Positions 7,696-17,059 of a stretch of DNA of 46,124 bases are shown piece by piece. The translations under genes were made by a program, and so were the position numbers. Origin of the DNA: Oscillospiraceae bacterium (GTDB taxonomy: Bacteria; Bacillota; Clostridia; Oscillospirales; Ruminococcaceae). Under the pieces are notes generated by a model. The model had not been told where the DNA came from. It did no database searches and worked only from the letters and a program-made list of their open reading frames with translations. The stretch lies in NCBI GenBank assembly GCA_009783695.1, contig WRCY01000014.1:1-46124 (forward strand). The letters run 5' to 3'. Position 1 is the first letter of the stretch, and each line of letters opens with the position of its first letter.

Positions 7696-9447
7696 ATGAA
7701 AAAGGAATTGCTTCTCGGCAATCACGCAATAACAAGAGCATTATATGAGGCCGGCGTTGAGGTTGTATCAAGCTATCCCGGAACCCCGAGCTCCGAAATA
7801 ACCATGAACTGCGCCGCTTACAAAGGTACGGGAATGTACGCGGAATGGGCGCCTAACGAAAAGGTGGGCATGGAAGTTGCAATCGGCGCAAGCATAGCGG
7901 GCGCACGGGCTTTTTCGGGCATGAAGCACGTAGGCTTAAACGTCGCCTCCGACCCGCTCTACACCGCCTCCTATTCGGGCGTAAACGGAGGGCTCGTATT
8001 CGCCGTAGCGGATGACTCGGGTATGCACTCCTCGCAGAACGAGCAGGACTCACGCAATCATGCAATCGGTGCCAAAGTCCCCATGCTGGAGCCGGCAGAT
8101 ACCGGGGAGTGCCTTGAATACACGAAGCTTGCATTCGACATGTCTGAGGAGTTCGACACGCCTGTGCTTATTCACCTCACCACAAGAATCTGCCACTCGC
8201 AGGGTATTATTGAAAAAAGCGAGCGGGTTGTTAAAAATAAGGAGCCTTATAAAAAAAACCTGCATAAGTACGTGATGATGCCGCTTTTCGCGCGGGCAAA
8301 GCGCGTTATGGTTGAGGAGCGGACTAATAAGTTAATCGAATACGCCGAAACCTCGCCGCTTAATAAAATCGAGATGAACAGCGATGAAATCGGTATAATT
8401 ACCTCCGGCGTCGCATATCAGTACGCAAAGGAAGCGCTCGGCGATAAGGCAAGCTATCTTAAATTGGGGATTGTAAACCCTCTTCCCGTAAATCTTATTC
8501 TGGGCTTCGCCGCTAAGGTAAAGAAGCTTTACGTTGTTGAAGAGCTCGACCCCGTAATCGAAACGCACTGCCGCTCACTCGGCTTAAACCCAATAGGAAA
8601 GATGCCAAACGGCAGGGAAGCACCCATTTTCTCAAACATAGGCGAATACTCGCAGAACATCATAAGGGAAGCAATACTCGGCGAAAAAATCAGCTTCAAA
8701 GAATTTCCCGAAGCTATTCCCGTTCGTCCTCCCGTGCTTTGTGCGGGCTGCTCGCACAGAGGCGTGTTCACGGTGCTGAACAAGCTCGGCGTTGTGGTCA
8801 GCGGTGACATCGGATGCTACACGCTTGCCGCTACGCCTCCGCTTTCCGCAATGGATATGCAAATCTGCATGGGCGCGGGCATAAGCATGGCGCACGGCTT
8901 CGTAAAAGCGCGCCCCGATTACGCGGACAGGACAGTCGGTCTGATGGGCGACTCGACCTTTGTGCACAACGGCATTACAAGTCTTATTGACATTGCATAC
9001 AACCGCAGTAACACGCTGACGCTGCTGCTCGACAACCGTACTACCGGCATGACCGGCGGGCAGAACCATCCGGGCAACGGGCTCGACATTTACGACGACC
9101 CCGCTCCCGAAGTAGACTTTGAAGCGCTTATAAAATCAATCGGGATTAGTAAAGTCAAGACTCTGAGCCCCGACAACTTGAGTGAAATTGAAAGCGTCTT
9201 AAAGGAATATCTTACGCTCACCGAACCCGCTGTCATTATCTTCAGCAAGCCCTGTGCGCTCACCAAGGGCGTAAAGCATAACCCCGCGCTTACCTGCGAC
9301 GCAAATAAGTGCACGGGCTGCAAGATTTGCATGAAAGTCGGCTGCCCCGCACTCACCATGAAAGACAAAAAGGCGGTCGTCAACAAAACTCTCTGCGTAG
9401 GCTGCAAAATCTGTTCGCAGCTTTGTAAGTTTGACGCCTTTAATTAA
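7696..9447 (+). CDS. iorA: Indolepyruvate:ferredoxin oxidoreductase, alpha subunit
   Basis: The enzyme oxidatively decarboxylates indolepyruvate and other aryl 2-oxoacids to acyl-CoA, reducing ferredoxin. The 583 residues show the N-terminal pyrimidine-binding region (SSYPGTPSSEI), the thiamine-diphosphate region (GDIGCYTLA, MGDSTFVHNGI, DNRTTGMTGGQNHPG) and a C-terminal 2[4Fe-4S] domain with CTGCKICMKVGCP and CVGCKICSQLC. Start: ATG at 7696 (MKKELLLGN), as in the family; an in-frame TTG at 7669 lies in the leader repeat. The beta subunit gene is not next door but at 33925-34494 on the other strand, beside paaK and an ACT-domain gene, its usual partners. Confidence 0.94.
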   Translation: MKKELLLGNHAITRALYEAGVEVVSSYPGTPSSEITMNCAAYKGTGMYAEWAPNEKVGMEVAIGASIAGARAFSGMKHVGLNVASDPLYTASYSGVNGGLVFAVADDSGMHSSQNEQDSRNHAIGAKVPMLEPADTGECLEYTKLAFDMSEEFDTPVLIHLTTRICHSQGIIEKSERVVKNKEPYKKNLHKYVMMPLFARAKRVMVEERTNKLIEYAETSPLNKIEMNSDEIGIITSGVAYQYAKEALGDKASYLKLGIVNPLPVNLILGFAAKVKKLYVVEELDPVIETHCRSLGLNPIGKMPNGREAPIFSNIGEYSQNIIREAILGEKISFKEFPEAIPVRPPVLCAGCSHRGVFTVLNKLGVVVSGDIGCYTLAATPPLSAMDMQICMGAGISMAHGFVKARPDYADRTVGLMGDSTFVHNGITSLIDIAYNRSNTLTLLLDNRTTGMTGGQNHPGNGLDIYDDPAPEVDFEALIKSIGISKVKTLSPDNLSEIESVLKEYLTLTEPAVIIFSKPCALTKGVKHNPALTCDANKCTGCKICMKVGCPALTMKDKKAVVNKTLCVGCKICSQLCKFDAFN

Positions 9448-9469
9448 ATAAGTATTAAGGAGAATCATC

Positions 9470-10582
9470 ATGTCAGAGAAAAAAGCAAGCCCTGTAGCGT
9501 ATTTATTCTTGTTCCTCGCAACGGCAGTTACCGGCTCTGCACTCAGCTTCCTCTATCTTTTGATAAACAGAGTGAACCCGATTATCTACCTCAGCATACT
9601 CGCGGCTATTGCGCTCGGTGCGGCTATGGGTTTCGTTTCAACGAAAATTGTGAAGCTGTTTAAGATTAAATCCGTTGTTCCCGCGGTCGCCGTGGTAGTG
9701 CTTGGCTGCCTTGTCTTTACATACTTCAAGTGGGCTTTGTATGTTGCGACCGACGCAAGAAGGGAATTGAATGATTGGAGCTTTGAGGAAATATATTTAA
9801 GCGCAATTTGGATTGAAATTTTAAATAACGAATTTGTTGACGAAAATGATGTAATTTACTCTAATTTAGAGCATATAATAACGGATATGCAAAACTTCTC
9901 CGCTTACGATTACGGGATAACTGATAACGAATTAGCGTTATGGTGGGCATATGGAGCAGAACTTCACGAACTTTCAAACAGAGATATAAGAAATCTTCAA
10001 GCCATTTCTTTTTATGAAGCAATGGGATTTGACTACGATTTCGGCATGAATCCGAGGATTGCCGCTAATGAAATAAGAGAAATTATCGGCAGTTCGGGTT
10101 TTATTTACATCAAACATTTTGGTGAGCATGATGAAGCTCCTACTGTTGTTTATTTCATGACAAGCCCTGCAGCGCTCTTTGACGCGGTTGTACGCATTAA
10201 CGGCGAGGGGCGCTGGACGTACTCTTCCTCGCCCGGCTCTTCCGGCAGTGATACGCTTATTAGCGGCGTTTTCCTGTGGATAGTTTGGCTTGTGGAGTTC
10301 TTCATTATCTGCGGTTATGCTGTTATTGCCGCGCCTAAAGCAATTAAAGCGCTTAACGCGCCTCAATCGGAATCTATGGTTTTCAATTACGACACCAATC
10401 CGCCGCCTGTTTCTGCAGTTTCACAAAACGACAGCGGCTGGGGAAACAGCGGCTTCGGTGCAACCGCGCCTTTGGAGCAGGTTGATGAATTCGGGCGTCC
10501 GATTGCCCAGTCCGACCAATTTGACAGACCGCTTAGCCCGGTTCAAACCATAAACGCAGTCGAGGAGAGCAAAGCAGAATGA
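9470..10582 (+). CDS. Hypothetical multi-pass membrane protein
   Basis: This 370-residue protein has three N-terminal transmembrane segments (about residues 10-30, 38-58, 66-86), a soluble domain of about 150 residues rich in aromatic and acidic residues, a fourth transmembrane segment near residue 270 and a Gln/Asn/Pro-rich cytoplasmic tail with FGRPIAQSDQFDRPLSP. Start ATG at 9470 has AAGGAG eight bases upstream. Its end overlaps the next gene by 4 bp (ATGA), indicating co-transcription with the DJ-1, cyclo-ligase and mltG genes. I recognise no family. Confidence 0.75.
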   Translation: MSEKKASPVAYLFLFLATAVTGSALSFLYLLINRVNPIIYLSILAAIALGAAMGFVSTKIVKLFKIKSVVPAVAVVVLGCLVFTYFKWALYVATDARRELNDWSFEEIYLSAIWIEILNNEFVDENDVIYSNLEHIITDMQNFSAYDYGITDNELALWWAYGAELHELSNRDIRNLQAISFYEAMGFDYDFGMNPRIAANEIREIIGSSGFIYIKHFGEHDEAPTVVYFMTSPAALFDAVVRINGEGRWTYSSSPGSSGSDTLISGVFLWIVWLVEFFIICGYAVIAAPKAIKALNAPQSESMVFNYDTNPPPVSAVSQNDSGWGNSGFGATAPLEQVDEFGRPIAQSDQFDRPLSPVQTINAVEESKAE

Positions 10583-11118
10583 TTTATGTGTTTTTGGCTG
10601 ACGGCTTCGAGGAAATTGAAGCGATTGCGCCTGTTGATTTGCTCAGACGGGCAGGGAAGCAAATTTTGATTGCGGGTGTCGGCGGTAAGGAGATTGTAAG
10701 TTCACGCAATGTAAAAATAATCGCCGATATTGAAGCTTCCGAAATCGAATTAAACAGCAAGCTTGAGATGATTATTATCCCCGGCGGTATACCCGGGCGT
10801 GATAACCTTGAGGCTTCGGAAAAAGTCATCGAAGCTATTAAATACTGCGCCGATAATGATGTTTTTATTGCTTCGATTTGCGCCGCACCGTCGATTATTG
10901 GGAAAATGGGCTTGCTTCAAGGCAAGCGCGCAACCTGTTATCCCGGTTTTGAAAAGTTTCTTGAAGGTGCAGAGATTTGCGTTGATTCTGTTGTAACTGA
11001 CGGAAAGTTTATTACAGCAAAAGGCGCGGGGAATTCGATTGAGTTCGCTCTAAAGCTTGTTGAAGTTCTTTGCGGAAGTGAAATAGCCGGCAACATGAGC
11101 AAGACAATGCAATGCTGA
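10579..11118 (+). CDS. DJ-1/PfpI (ThiJ) family protein
   Basis: This 179-residue single-domain protein begins MIYVFLADGFEEIEAIAPVD, containing the conserved acid (GFEEIE), and has the nucleophile elbow FIASICAAPSIIG with its cysteine, followed by GKRATCYPGFE. Bacterial members are variously deglycase/glyoxalase-like, proteases or chaperones; the substrate cannot be assigned. It is translationally coupled by 4- and 7-bp overlaps to its neighbours. Length is typical of DJ-1 proteins. Confidence 0.9.
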   Translation: MIYVFLADGFEEIEAIAPVDLLRRAGKQILIAGVGGKEIVSSRNVKIIADIEASEIELNSKLEMIIIPGGIPGRDNLEASEKVIEAIKYCADNDVFIASICAAPSIIGKMGLLQGKRATCYPGFEKFLEGAEICVDSVVTDGKFITAKGAGNSIEFALKLVEVLCGSEIAGNMSKTMQC

Positions 11119-11651
11119 CTAAAAACGAAATAAGACGCAGATTGCTGCAAAATCGTAAACCCGACTGCGAAAAAGACTCTTTAATCTTAGAGAATCTGCT
11201 TTCCTTAAAGGAGTTCAAGGAAGCAGATTTGCTCTTGACCTATATTTCAACAGAAAGTGAAATAGACACCCGCGCTTTAATAAATGCTTGTTTTAAGCAG
11301 GGAAAGCAAGTGGCAGTGCCGAAAACCGATATTCGTGAGATTGTTTTTCATGAAATAAAAAGTTTATCGGAAACTGTTAAGGGTAAATTTGGAATTCGCG
11401 AGCCGCTTAAAACATGTAAAATCGCGCAAATTAGTAGTAATACGCTTTGTATCGTGCCGGCGCTCGCCTGCAATGAGCGCGGGTTCCGCCTTGGCTACGG
11501 CAGGGGGTATTACGACCGGTTTCTATCAGGATACAGTGGGAAAAGCGCAGTTTTATGCTATAATGAGAACATTTTTGAAATACCCGTTGAACCGCACGAC
11601 CGCGCGTCCGGTATGATTATAACAGAGGGAGGGACTTTACATGGAAGATAG
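11112..11651 (+). CDS. 5-formyltetrahydrofolate cyclo-ligase
   Basis: The enzyme converts 5-formyl-THF to 5,10-methenyl-THF with ATP. The 179 residues show the N-terminal LTKNEIRRRLL helix, YISTESEIDT and the signature RLGYGRGYYDRFL near the C-terminus, whose Gly/Tyr/Asp residues line the nucleotide and folate site. It overlaps the DJ-1 gene by 7 bp and mltG by 11 bp, so it sits inside a tight operon. Confidence 0.93.
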   Translation: MLTKNEIRRRLLQNRKPDCEKDSLILENLLSLKEFKEADLLLTYISTESEIDTRALINACFKQGKQVAVPKTDIREIVFHEIKSLSETVKGKFGIREPLKTCKIAQISSNTLCIVPALACNERGFRLGYGRGYYDRFLSGYSGKSAVLCYNENIFEIPVEPHDRASGMIITEGGTLHGR

Positions 11652-13182
11652 AACCGGCGTGTTCGCGCTTGCTGACGTTATAAAAGAAAGAGAAGCCAAA
11701 GAAGCAACGAGAGAAAGAAAAGAAGAAGACGCCCTCGCTTCCATTTTTGCAAAAAGAGGCATAGCCGCTGCCCCTGCGTTGGAAAGCAATCCGAACCTCG
11801 AAAAAACCGCTGTCATTGATAAAGTTAGGCCGAATGAAGTAAAACCCGCCGATATCACCGCAGAGCTGCTGCCGTATGAAGAACCGGAGCAGTCGGAAAG
11901 CGACGAGCCTTTTTTCATAGAAAACGCCGCTCTGAACAGAGCTAAAAACCGGAGAAAAAGAGAGCAGCAGCGGGAAAGGCAAATACGCAAGCTGCGTGCA
12001 CGGCAAAGCCAGAAGACGTTCGTGTACGTTTTCGTCGGGATTTTGTTAGTAGTTTTAATTATATCTATGTCTTCGTTCTTGGCGTATCACATAGTACATT
12101 TTTCGCTGGATTTCACAGGAATTACAAGGAACGAGGTTGGCGCGGAGGTTATAATCCCGCCGAATTCAACGACCCAGGAAATCGCTGAAATCCTGCATGA
12201 AAAGGGGATTATAAGCCAGCCTGCTTTTTTCGTGACGTATTCGCAGCTGTTCGGGCATGACGGGAAGTATCTTGACGGGCTTTTTTATCTTGAATCCTCT
12301 ATGACCTACAGCGCGATTATACGGACGCTGCAGTCAATAACGAGAACACGTGAAACTGTGCGCGTAACGATACCGGAGGGACTGACGGCGCAGGAAATCG
12401 GGCTGCTGCTTGAAGAAAACTTTGTATGTCTTGCCATGGATTTCGAGCTTTTTTACACAGAAAAGCTGGATGTATACAGCTTTGAGCGGAGGGTAACAGA
12501 AAGCCCGATGAAATTTCATCAGCTTGAGGGTTATCTTTTTCCCGACACCTACGAGTTTTTTGTGATTAATGCGCTGCGCGACGGCGTAGACCTCGACTTC
12601 ATCAACGATGACGACAGGCAGTCGATTCAAAATAACGCAAAAACAGCTGCAAACAGGCTTTTTAATACTTTCAACTCGACAATTACCCCCGAGCTTTATA
12701 AAACTATGCACGAGCAGGGCTTTACGCTTGATGAGCTAATTACGCTTGCTTCGATGGTGCAGGCGGAAGCGGACAACTCCGCGGATATGAGGCTTGTCGC
12801 TTCGGTGTTTTTAAACAGACTCAACAGCACGGATTTCCCGCTTTTGCAATCCGACCCGACGTCGTATTACGTGCGCGACTTCATATTGCCGCGTATTCCG
12901 CAGAATAACTTATCGCGTTATCAGGATTTGATGGACGCTTATGACACCTATATTACCGCAGGTCTTCCGCCGGGACCGATTAACAACCCGGGAATCGATG
13001 CGATTATGGCTGTTTTAAATGCGCCTGCCACGAATTACTTTTACTTCTGCGCAAATATCGAAACGCGCGAGGTGTTCTATGCAACCAATCTCACCGACCA
13101 CGAAGCGAATCTCTCAAAAGTCGCGCAGCAGATGGCAGAGTCGGCAATGGAAAGAGCATATGCGTTAGCTGAAGCGGGGTGA
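11641..13182 (+). CDS. mltG: Endolytic murein transglycosylase MltG (YceG-like)
   Basis: MltG cleaves nascent glycan strands at the membrane and ends their elongation. The 513 residues comprise a long charged cytoplasmic N-terminus (about 1-120, Glu/Lys/Arg-rich), one transmembrane helix (FVYVFVGILLVVLIISM, about 125-147), a LysM-like region, and the catalytic domain with LEGYLFPDTYEF, LASMVQAEADNSADM, VASVFLNRL, LQSDPTSYY, PPGPINNPG and YFYFCAN. The catalytic motif reads ASMVQAEA where many members read ASIVEKEA; the second Glu is kept. A strong Shine-Dalgarno (GGGAGG) precedes ATG 11641. Linkage to a U32 peptidase gene recalls the yrrL-yrrM-yrrN-yrrO order of Bacillus subtilis. Confidence 0.94.
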   Translation: MEDRTGVFALADVIKEREAKEATRERKEEDALASIFAKRGIAAAPALESNPNLEKTAVIDKVRPNEVKPADITAELLPYEEPEQSESDEPFFIENAALNRAKNRRKREQQRERQIRKLRARQSQKTFVYVFVGILLVVLIISMSSFLAYHIVHFSLDFTGITRNEVGAEVIIPPNSTTQEIAEILHEKGIISQPAFFVTYSQLFGHDGKYLDGLFYLESSMTYSAIIRTLQSITRTRETVRVTIPEGLTAQEIGLLLEENFVCLAMDFELFYTEKLDVYSFERRVTESPMKFHQLEGYLFPDTYEFFVINALRDGVDLDFINDDDRQSIQNNAKTAANRLFNTFNSTITPELYKTMHEQGFTLDELITLASMVQAEADNSADMRLVASVFLNRLNSTDFPLLQSDPTSYYVRDFILPRIPQNNLSRYQDLMDAYDTYITAGLPPGPINNPGIDAIMAVLNAPATNYFYFCANIETREVFYATNLTDHEANLSKVAQQMAESAMERAYALAEAG

Positions 13183-13189
13183 CGGGCAA

Positions 13190-14422
13190 TTGACAATTAA
13201 CAATGGACAATGCACAATGCCACTTGAGCTTCTTGCACCTGCGGGCTCACCCGAAAGCCTCAAAATGGCTGTGCTTTACGGTGCAGACGCGGTTTATCTC
13301 GGCTGCAGGGACTTCTCGATGCGCGCAGGCCCGGAGAATTTCACGCCCCTTGAACTTTATGAAGCCGTAGCTTTTGCGCACGAACACGGCGTAAAAGTAT
13401 ATCTTACCTGTAATATAATTCCCACAAACGGGGAGGCAGAGCGCTTCCCCGCGTTTATTACAGAAGCGCAGAAAACGGGAATCGATGCAGTAATCGTAGC
13501 GGATTTGGGTATGCTTGAGGCAGTCAAAACGCACGCGCCAAAGCTTAACGTGCATATTTCAACACAGGCGGGCATTATAAACTTTGCCGCCGCTAACGCC
13601 TTTCACAAGCTCGGGGCGAAGCGCGTGATTCTTGCGAGGGAAACAAACCTTGCTGAAATTGCGCAGATTCGCGCAAAAACATCGCCGGAACTTGAGCTTG
13701 AAGCGTTCGTACACGGCGCGATGTGCGTTTCTTTCTCGGGGCGGTGTCTTTTGTCGCAGTATCTCGTGAACCGCGACGCCAACCGCGGCGAGTGCGCCCA
13801 ACCATGCCGCTGGGGGTATTACTTGGTGGAGGAAAAGCGCCTTAATCAGCCTTTTGAAACCGTTGAAACCGAACGCGGCACATTCATAATGAACGCCAAG
13901 GATTTATGCATGATTGAGCATTTAAATGCAATGAAAGAAGCGGGCATCAGCTCGTTTAAAATCGAGGGCAGAGCGAAGTCAGCGTATTACACTGCTGTGA
14001 TAACAGGTGCCTACCGCGCAGCGCTTGACGCGCTCGACAGGGGAGAGGAAGTGCCGCAGTGGGTTTTGTGTGAGGTATTCACGGTCAGTCACCGTGAATA
14101 CTGCACGGGGTTTTACTTGAATCATGAAGACGCAGCACAATTTTATGAGGACAGCGGTTATGTCCGCGAATATGACTTTATCGGCGTTGTGAATGATTAT
14201 AAGGACGGCGTCGCCGATATTACGCAGCGGAATTATTTTAGTATTAATGACGAAATTGAAGTTATTGCTCCTAAATCCCCGCCTCAGAAGCTTTTAATAA
14301 AATCCATGAAAAATGAAAAAAACGAGCCCGTCGAAATCGCAAATAAAGCGACCGAAAGGCTGTTTGTTGAGTGCGATATGAAGCTGAAGCCGTTTTCAAT
14401 ACTGCGAAAACCCGTTATATAG
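13190..14422 (+). CDS. U32-family peptidase / tRNA hydroxylation protein
   Basis: Of about 400 residues, it opens with PLELLAPAGSPESLKMAVLYGADAVY and bears the U32 signature around EAFVHGAMCVSFSGRC, followed by NRDANRGECAQPCRW. Some family members (TrhP/YrrO type) act in 5-hydroxyuridine formation in tRNA rather than as peptidases; linkage to mltG as in Bacillus favours that reading. The start is uncertain: TTG 13190 has GGGGTG eight bases upstream, while ATG 13217 begins the conserved part but has only a weak site. The bases between are low-complexity (ACAATT/GGACAATG) and may be an insertion. Confidence 0.9.
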   Translation: MTINNGQCTMPLELLAPAGSPESLKMAVLYGADAVYLGCRDFSMRAGPENFTPLELYEAVAFAHEHGVKVYLTCNIIPTNGEAERFPAFITEAQKTGIDAVIVADLGMLEAVKTHAPKLNVHISTQAGIINFAAANAFHKLGAKRVILARETNLAEIAQIRAKTSPELELEAFVHGAMCVSFSGRCLLSQYLVNRDANRGECAQPCRWGYYLVEEKRLNQPFETVETERGTFIMNAKDLCMIEHLNAMKEAGISSFKIEGRAKSAYYTAVITGAYRAALDALDRGEEVPQWVLCEVFTVSHREYCTGFYLNHEDAAQFYEDSGYVREYDFIGVVNDYKDGVADITQRNYFSINDEIEVIAPKSPPQKLLIKSMKNEKNEPVEIANKATERLFVECDMKLKPFSILRKPVI

Positions 14423-14425
14423 TCG

Positions 14426-14540
14426 TTTAACTTAAGAAGCATGAAATGCTTTTTAAGTTCGATGCGCTTTGCGCATTGGTCGGCTCTGCCGACAAACGCC
14501 GTATGAAATCGTAACTTCCGCGCCTGTTTCTTAAGTTAAA
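14426..14540. repeat. 115-bp element with 13-bp terminal inverted repeats and internal hairpins
   Basis: Ends TTTAACTTAAGAA (14426-14438) and TTCTTAAGTTAAA (14528-14540) are perfect inverse copies. Inside are ATGCGC-TTT-GCGCAT and GTCGGC-TCT-GCCGAC, plus a second pairing AACTTAA/TTAAGTT close to the left end. It lies between convergent genes, so it may serve as a bidirectional terminator; the terminal repeats also resemble a miniature inverted-repeat element. Confidence 0.75.
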
Positions 14541-14543
14541 TTA

Positions 14544-15089
14544 TTATAACCGGCTCATATCCGTAATAAACATTGTCATGATTTTACGCACGATATCAAG
14601 CGGTCTTTCCAAAAACCTGCGCTCAATATCCCGCGCGCTCTCCTCGGAGGGCGCGTATAAATTTATCTCCATCATATCCGGCCCGCCGAGCTCGTTCAGG
14701 AAGCGGATATTAAAATTGTATCCTTTTTCACGTTTCTGCACTTTCCAGCTCACGGTCTTGCGAAGCTCGATTTCGGCGTGAATCCGCTTACCCTCGCGTA
14801 TCGAATTCTCTCTTACAGAAAGCGGAACCGAACCTGCTTCGGCTGCGATTGTGCGTCCATTGTCGTTGATTTCGTAAAACCTCTCGCCTTTTTTCTCTAT
14901 CAAATCAGCGAGCTTTCTGTTTTCCAAAACCCCGAAAGCTTCGGTCAAGTCGAAGTGGTTAACGACTTCATCGAGGGTAAGTATTTTTGTGAGCTGATAC
15001 TGGGTCAGCGCACCGAGCTCATTCAGCAAATAACAAATGAGCACGGTGATTTTAAAGGAGTCTGTAAGTTTTATTATTGGCTTTTCCAT
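14544..15089 (-). CDS. DUF4364 family protein (winged-helix-like)
   Basis: This 181-residue protein matches the DUF4364 pattern seen in Clostridia: an N-terminal winged-helix-like half (LTDSFKITVLICYLLNELG, then LTQYQLTKIL and a wing with FYEINDNGR), and a C-terminal half with GYNFNIRFLN. The DNA-binding-like fold suggests a regulator, but no function is established that I can name. It follows the radical SAM gene with a 1-bp overlap, so the two share a transcript from the promoter at 16703-16731. Confidence 0.85.
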   Translation of the reverse strand: MEKPIIKLTDSFKITVLICYLLNELGALTQYQLTKILTLDEVVNHFDLTEAFGVLENRKLADLIEKKGERFYEINDNGRTIAAEAGSVPLSVRENSIREGKRIHAEIELRKTVSWKVQKREKGYNFNIRFLNELGGPDMMEINLYAPSEESARDIERRFLERPLDIVRKIMTMFITDMSRL

Positions 15090-16639
15090 TAATTTTTCAC
15101 TTCCTTTATATCTTTCATAGTCCGATTTTTTAGGAAAATAAATAATTTCGGCGAGATTTTTTTAATAAACCGCTTGAGTTTAATAAAAATATCTTCGTTT
15201 AATTTCGCAGTTCTGTAAAGGAATTTCCTCGGATAATACTTCGAGGTTATTTTTTTATCAAGCTTGGCTTCTTTTTTATCCGCTTTTTCAGCGGGAAGCG
15301 CGAAAATCGCGCGGTATTTTTTCACGAGCTTGTTAAAATTGAACGCCATATATAAAATATCATACTTCGGATATTGCGGCATGCGAAGCTGCACAGGGTC
15401 GTTGGGGTCAACTGCAGGGTCGATGAAACCTGCGTCACGGGCAGTTTTTTCAAGAATCGTCATGGGATAGGGATAGAAAATATTCGGAATCACTTTATCG
15501 ACGGAAAGCCGCGCGTTAAGCTTTACGGTTTCGAGAGAAAGCTCCAGCGTTTCATAAGGCAGTCCGACGATGTTGTAAGTCAGCGTGGTTATTTTATATT
15601 TTCTAAACCACTCCGCAACAAGTATCATGTGTTCATTTTTCATCGCCCTATGAAGATATTTCTTGCGGAACTCCTCATTACCGTTCTCGAGCCCTATGTC
15701 AATCATGTAACAACCGCCGTCTTTAAGCAATCTCACCATTTCTTCATCAAGAATATCGAAGCGGAGGTTACAGTTAAACGGAAGTCTGATTTTTTCAATG
15801 TACATCGGCATAAATTCAAAAAACCACTCCCTGTACATATTAAAAATAGCATCGCGGAACTCGAAGTATTTTATAAACGGATATTTCTCAAGTAACAGTT
15901 CAAGCAGCTCAATTGCCTTTTTCGGACTACGGAAGCGGGTAAATTTATTTTTATTGGGATAGATGTTGCGGAACTGCGAGTTTCCGCAATAGGTACAGGA
16001 AAACAAACATCCGCGCGAAAGCATGACCATCGCGGTAAAGTTTTTGGAGCGGTCAAGATTAGCATAGTCGAACAGCTCAAAGTCCGGGAAGGGAAGCGAG
16101 TCTAAATCCTCAATCAGCGGAGCGACAGGGTTTTTAATCACCTCGCCGTTTTCCTGCTTGAAATAAATGCTTTCTATGTCCGTGCGAGGCGCATTGTCGC
16201 GCATTGAATCCAATAGTTCTACAAACGGATACTCACCCTCACCGACAATAACCATATCTATTCCTTTTAGTTTAATGCACTCGTCGGGTACTAAAACCGC
16301 ATGGTATCCTCCGATAACCACGGGGGGGGCAAGAGTATTACCGCCTGTGGCACGCCGGTCTTCGTCTAACCATTGTGCCATCTCGGTGATGAACGGCATT
16401 GCTGTCGTGCGGGCGGAAAATCCGATTATATCTGCGTCAAAGCCTTTAACTGCGGAAATAAACTCCTTCCGGGAGGGCATATAAAGCTGATGGTAGAGTT
16501 TTACATCGTAGCCCGCCTGCTTCACCACCGCCGAAATCGAAGCGAGTCCCTCGCTGTAATTTCCGAGTTTGTTCCTGTTATATTTATCTTCTTCAAGGAA
16601 GTCAGGGTAGATTAATAATAACGTCAGCTTATTTTTCAT
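15089..16639 (-). CDS. B12-binding-domain radical SAM protein
   Basis: This 516-residue protein has an N-terminal cobalamin-binding Rossmann fold (about 1-150; DADIIGFSARTTAMPFI, VVIGGYHAVLVPDE, VGEGEYPF) followed by a radical SAM barrel whose CLFSCTYC (Cys211, Cys215, Cys218) binds the [4Fe-4S] cluster that cleaves S-adenosylmethionine. A basic C-terminal tail of about 80 residues follows. Many such proteins methylate unactivated carbons, but the substrate is unknown and no biosynthetic neighbour points to one. It begins behind a hairpin leader and the promoter at 16703-16731. Confidence 0.9.
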   Translation of the reverse strand: MKNKLTLLLIYPDFLEEDKYNRNKLGNYSEGLASISAVVKQAGYDVKLYHQLYMPSRKEFISAVKGFDADIIGFSARTTAMPFITEMAQWLDEDRRATGGNTLAPPVVIGGYHAVLVPDECIKLKGIDMVIVGEGEYPFVELLDSMRDNAPRTDIESIYFKQENGEVIKNPVAPLIEDLDSLPFPDFELFDYANLDRSKNFTAMVMLSRGCLFSCTYCGNSQFRNIYPNKNKFTRFRSPKKAIELLELLLEKYPFIKYFEFRDAIFNMYREWFFEFMPMYIEKIRLPFNCNLRFDILDEEMVRLLKDGGCYMIDIGLENGNEEFRKKYLHRAMKNEHMILVAEWFRKYKITTLTYNIVGLPYETLELSLETVKLNARLSVDKVIPNIFYPYPMTILEKTARDAGFIDPAVDPNDPVQLRMPQYPKYDILYMAFNFNKLVKKYRAIFALPAEKADKKEAKLDKKITSKYYPRKFLYRTAKLNEDIFIKLKRFIKKISPKLFIFLKNRTMKDIKEVKN

Positions 16640-16654
16640 TTTACTTCGTCCTCG

Positions 16655-16731
16655 CTCTTAAATCCGATAAATCACATTTAAGAGATTTATTTCTTGAGTT
16701 TAATTTTATCATAATATTTTCCATAAGTCAA
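16655..16731 (-). promoter_or_regulatory. Promoter and hairpin leader of the radical SAM gene
   Basis: On the minus strand: TTGACT (complement of 16726-16731), 17 bp, TAAAAT (complement of 16703-16708). The leader then forms CTCTTAAAT/ATTTAAGAG (16676-16684 with 16655-16663) immediately before the Shine-Dalgarno GAGGA. The layout resembles the dispersed leader family although the sequence does not. I see nothing else in 16732-16826 except the Shine-Dalgarno of yaaL (AAGGCGG). Confidence 0.75.
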
Positions 16732-16826
16732 GCATATAATTAAAGGACAAGCAGGAGAAAAACGGCGGTACAATACGCTTTCAGCCCGCTTGAAAAAGGT
16801 TACAACAAAATAAGGCGGCGTGAATT

Positions 16827-17057
16827 ATGTCAAATAAAGACGAAATAATTAACGAGTTGTACATATTAACTCAAAAGCTGAAATTCCATGAGCATGAATT
16901 TAATCTGACCGACGACGACGACCTTATCGAGGCTTTAATTTATGAGCAAAAGGCGTTGCAGTCGCGATTTTCATGCCTCATGAAGCGGGCTCGTGAATTG
17001 GAGATTGAGGTTGGTTTTTTTGACCGCTGCGTAATTGAAAGCAAGGAGTATAATTAA
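16827..17057 (+). CDS. yaaL: YaaL-like DUF2508 small protein
   Basis: A 76-residue, mostly helical, charged protein (MSNKDEIINELYILTQKL, then EALIYEQKALQSRF and a C-terminal FFDRCV). Size, helical pattern and position immediately upstream of bofA match yaaL of Bacillus subtilis. Function unknown. The Shine-Dalgarno AAGGCGG precedes ATG 16827. Confidence 0.75.
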   Translation: MSNKDEIINELYILTQKLKFHEHEFNLTDDDDLIEALIYEQKALQSRFSCLMKRARELEIEVGFFDRCVIESKEYN

Positions 17058-17059
17058 AA

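Noticed and set aside
13183-13216. Promoter (TTGACA-like) or repeat element before the U32 peptidase gene
   Set aside because: The TTGACA in the low-complexity ACAATT run has no matching -10 at proper distance, and the gene sits 7 bp behind mltG.
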